Of a stretch of 64,000 nucleotides of DNA, positions 62,625-64,000 are shown in pieces; the first letter of the stretch is position 1, and each line of letters opens with the position of its first letter. Position numbers and translations under genes: made by a program. The DNA comes from Pseudomonas umsongensis (GTDB taxonomy: Bacteria > Pseudomonadota > Gammaproteobacteria > Pseudomonadales > Pseudomonadaceae): the NCBI RefSeq assembly GCF_002236105.1, contig NZ_NIWU01000001.1, positions 372,001-436,000 on the forward strand, in the 5' to 3' direction. The notes under the pieces are model-generated. The model was given only the letters and a program-made list of their open reading frames with translations. It had not been told where the DNA came from and ran no database searches.

Positions 62625-63410
62625 ATGCCTATGCCCACTCCTGACAAATCCCCCTGTTCCGCCGAGGCACTGGCCGTTCTGAAGGACTCCGCCAAGGGCA
62701 CGCTGTCCGATCAGGTGACGGCGGCCCTGAAGGCCTATATCGCCAACGGCGAAGTACTGCCGGGTGCTCGCCTGCCCACTGAGCCCGTGCTCTCGGAGCG
62801 TTTCGGGGTGAGCAGGACGGTCATCCGCGAGGCGATCTCGCGCCTGAAGTCAGCCGGCCTGGTCGAGGTCCGCCAAGGCAGCGGCACCGTCGTCAGCGAA
62901 GGTGCGCACATCAAGGCGTTCACCATCGACCTGGACGTCAGCGGGTCGATCGAGGCGGTATTGCGGGTCACCGAACTGCGCCGCGGTATCGAAGGAGAGG
63001 CGGCGGCACTGGCGGCACAGCGGCATTCACCGGCGCAACTGGAGGCCATCCACCAGGCGCTCAAGGCCATCGATGCCGCCGAGCAAGCGGGGCGCGATGG
63101 CGTCGAGGAAGACCTGGCGTTCCATCACTCCATTTCCAGGGCGACGGGCAATCCGTTGTACCCGTCACTGCACGAATTCATCGCTCAGTACATCAAGGAA
63201 GCAATCCGCATCACCCGCTCCAACGAGGAACGCCGCCATGATCTGGCCAGGACGGTGCATGTCGAACACTCCGCCGTGTACGAGGCCATCGCCGCACGAG
63301 ACCCCGAAGGCGCGCGCCATGCCGCGCTCAACCACATCAACAATGCGGTCGAGCGGCTCAAGAGTGCCGATCCCGCGTTCTGGCAGAATCCGGGGGCGAG
63401 AACCTCTTAG
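62625..63410 (+). CDS. FadR-type GntR family regulator of erythronate genes
   Basis: A 261-residue regulator. The GntR winged helix (LSDQVTAALKAYIANGEVLP, LSERFGVSRTVIREAISRL, VRQGSGTVV) is followed by an all-helical FCD domain with the metal/ligand residues in LAFHHSISRATGNPL and VEHSAVYEAI. FCD regulators usually bind a sugar acid or carboxylate. Its divergence from the otn/den operon makes it the probable repressor. I took the ATG at 62625; a TTG four codons upstream and an ATG two codons downstream are alternatives. Confidence 0.88.
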   Translation: MPMPTPDKSPCSAEALAVLKDSAKGTLSDQVTAALKAYIANGEVLPGARLPTEPVLSERFGVSRTVIREAISRLKSAGLVEVRQGSGTVVSEGAHIKAFTIDLDVSGSIEAVLRVTELRRGIEGEAAALAAQRHSPAQLEAIHQALKAIDAAEQAGRDGVEEDLAFHHSISRATGNPLYPSLHEFIAQYIKEAIRITRSNEERRHDLARTVHVEHSAVYEAIAARDPEGARHAALNHINNAVERLKSADPAFWQNPGARTS

Positions 63411-63552
63411 CCTGATCTGTAACGGCCCGGATTACCGGCGGTGGCGTCCTCGAATATTGCATTTACCTTTCTGGCCTCATCGCTGGCAAGCCAGCTCCTA
63501 CAAAAGCTGCGTAGGGCGTTGACTCATGGGTGCCGGATTTCCTGCCAATGTC
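63411..63552. other. short gap with a degenerate REP
   Basis: A single decayed REP arm (CGCTGGCAAGCCAGCTCC) lies near 63480-63500, between convergent genes. Nothing else is recognised. Confidence 0.5.
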
Positions 63553-64000
63553 TTACAGCAGGCTCCACGACACCCCGACATACACCCCCAAACCTTCACC
63601 CGGCGTCGACCGCGCCGCGTCCAACCCTTTATCGTCGTAGCCCGGCGTGACAGTGGCGGCGTAGTGCTTGTCGGTCAGGTTGCGCATGTCCACCCAGGTC
63701 TGCCAGTCACCCTTGGGCGCGTTGTAGCCCAGGGTCGCGCCGAACAGTGCGTAGGGATCGGCGTAGTAGCTGTTGGCGTAATCGACCGCGACCTTGGACA
63801 CCCATTGCGTGTTGAGCGCGGCGAAGAAGCCCTGGGGCCAGTCGTAGCGCAGTTCGCCCTGGTAGTAGTGCATCGGCAGGCCTGGCAGGCGGTTGTCGCC
63901 GAAGCGCTCGTCGTCCTGGTAATGGAAGTCACTGAAGGTGTAGCTCTGGCGCAGGCTCAGTTGACCGCCATCGTTACCCGACCACAGGTTGCTCGACAGG
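63553..64000 (-). CDS. TonB-dependent receptor, C-terminal part (5' end beyond window)
   Basis: The minus strand is open from the right edge to a stop at 63553, giving the last 148 residues or so. The sequence shows transmembrane beta-strands typical of TonB-dependent receptors (QSYTFSDFHYQDDERFG, YDWPQGFFAALNTQW, VDMRNLTDKHYAATVTPGY) and ends VSWSLL. The full protein would be an outer-membrane siderophore- or metal-type receptor; the ligand cannot be told from this fragment. Confidence 0.85.
   Translation of the reverse strand, partial: LSSNLWSGNDGGQLSLRQSYTFSDFHYQDDERFGDNRLPGLPMHYYQGELRYDWPQGFFAALNTQWVSKVAVDYANSYYADPYALFGATLGYNAPKGDWQTWVDMRNLTDKHYAATVTPGYDDKGLDAARSTPGEGLGVYVGVSWSLL

Overview
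The window looks like chromosome of a fluorescens-group Pseudomonas. The support is GC-rich coding sequence, an OprD-family porin, many REP/REPIN palindromes built on the GGGAGCGAGC...GCTCGCG core, and typical Pseudomonas catabolic operons. There are no rRNA or tRNA genes, CRISPR array, phage genes or transposase genes.

Layout: 1-4.5 kb is a minus-strand catabolic operon (DUF1185 protein, alpha/beta hydrolase, aldehyde dehydrogenase, flavin reductase) followed by a succinate-semialdehyde-dehydrogenase-like gene cut by the left edge. 7.0-12.0 kb is hyuB-hyuA plus an AraC regulator. 12.9-18.2 kb holds an epoxide-hydrolase-like enzyme, an MFS carrier, a sugar isomerase and a MocR regulator. Divergent from MocR, 18.4-24.8 kb is a seven-gene plus-strand operon (quinone reductase, TauD-type dioxygenase, BKACE, MFS, DsbA-like, Rieske, YeiH) closed by tandem terminators. 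27.6-40.4 kb holds an AraC regulator, a small serine hydrolase and the envelope/lipid block DUF1302-DUF1329-BNR-MMPL-acyl-CoA dehydrogenase-acyl-CoA ligase. An OprD porin follows at 40.7 kb. 44-48 kb is an assimilatory nitrate reductase fused to a CysJ-like flavoprotein. Its leader contains a sigma-54-type promoter, two hexaloop hairpins and an overlapping intrinsic terminator, the arrangement expected for ANTAR (NasT/NasR-type) antitermination. 48.5-56.6 kb is a mixed set: amidase, HIT-like protein, phosphoesterase, LldD-like dehydrogenase, small proteins, a truncated NUDIX gene, GNAT and diguanylate cyclase. 56.6-63.4 kb is a D-erythronate catabolic cluster (otnI, otnC, otnK, denD, MFS, GntR). 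A TonB-dependent receptor is cut by the right edge.

The most unusual content is a family of long non-coding repeats. Four loci (4.66-6.86, 12.13-12.89, 24.96-27.24 and 42.14-43.87 kb) share one architecture. Each has one to four roughly 300-bp A units in one orientation, separated by roughly 130-bp C spacers where there are several, then a REP pair, then one roughly 310-bp B unit in the opposite orientation. Both outer ends therefore carry the same GTACATATCC terminus facing outward. A fifth locus (57.69-58.04 kb) looks like an internal-deletion derivative, and four mini-copies consist of the terminus joined to a REP. A hairpin near the terminus shows compensatory base changes between copies, so I read these as structured, probably non-autonomous mobile or REP-associated elements rather than genes.
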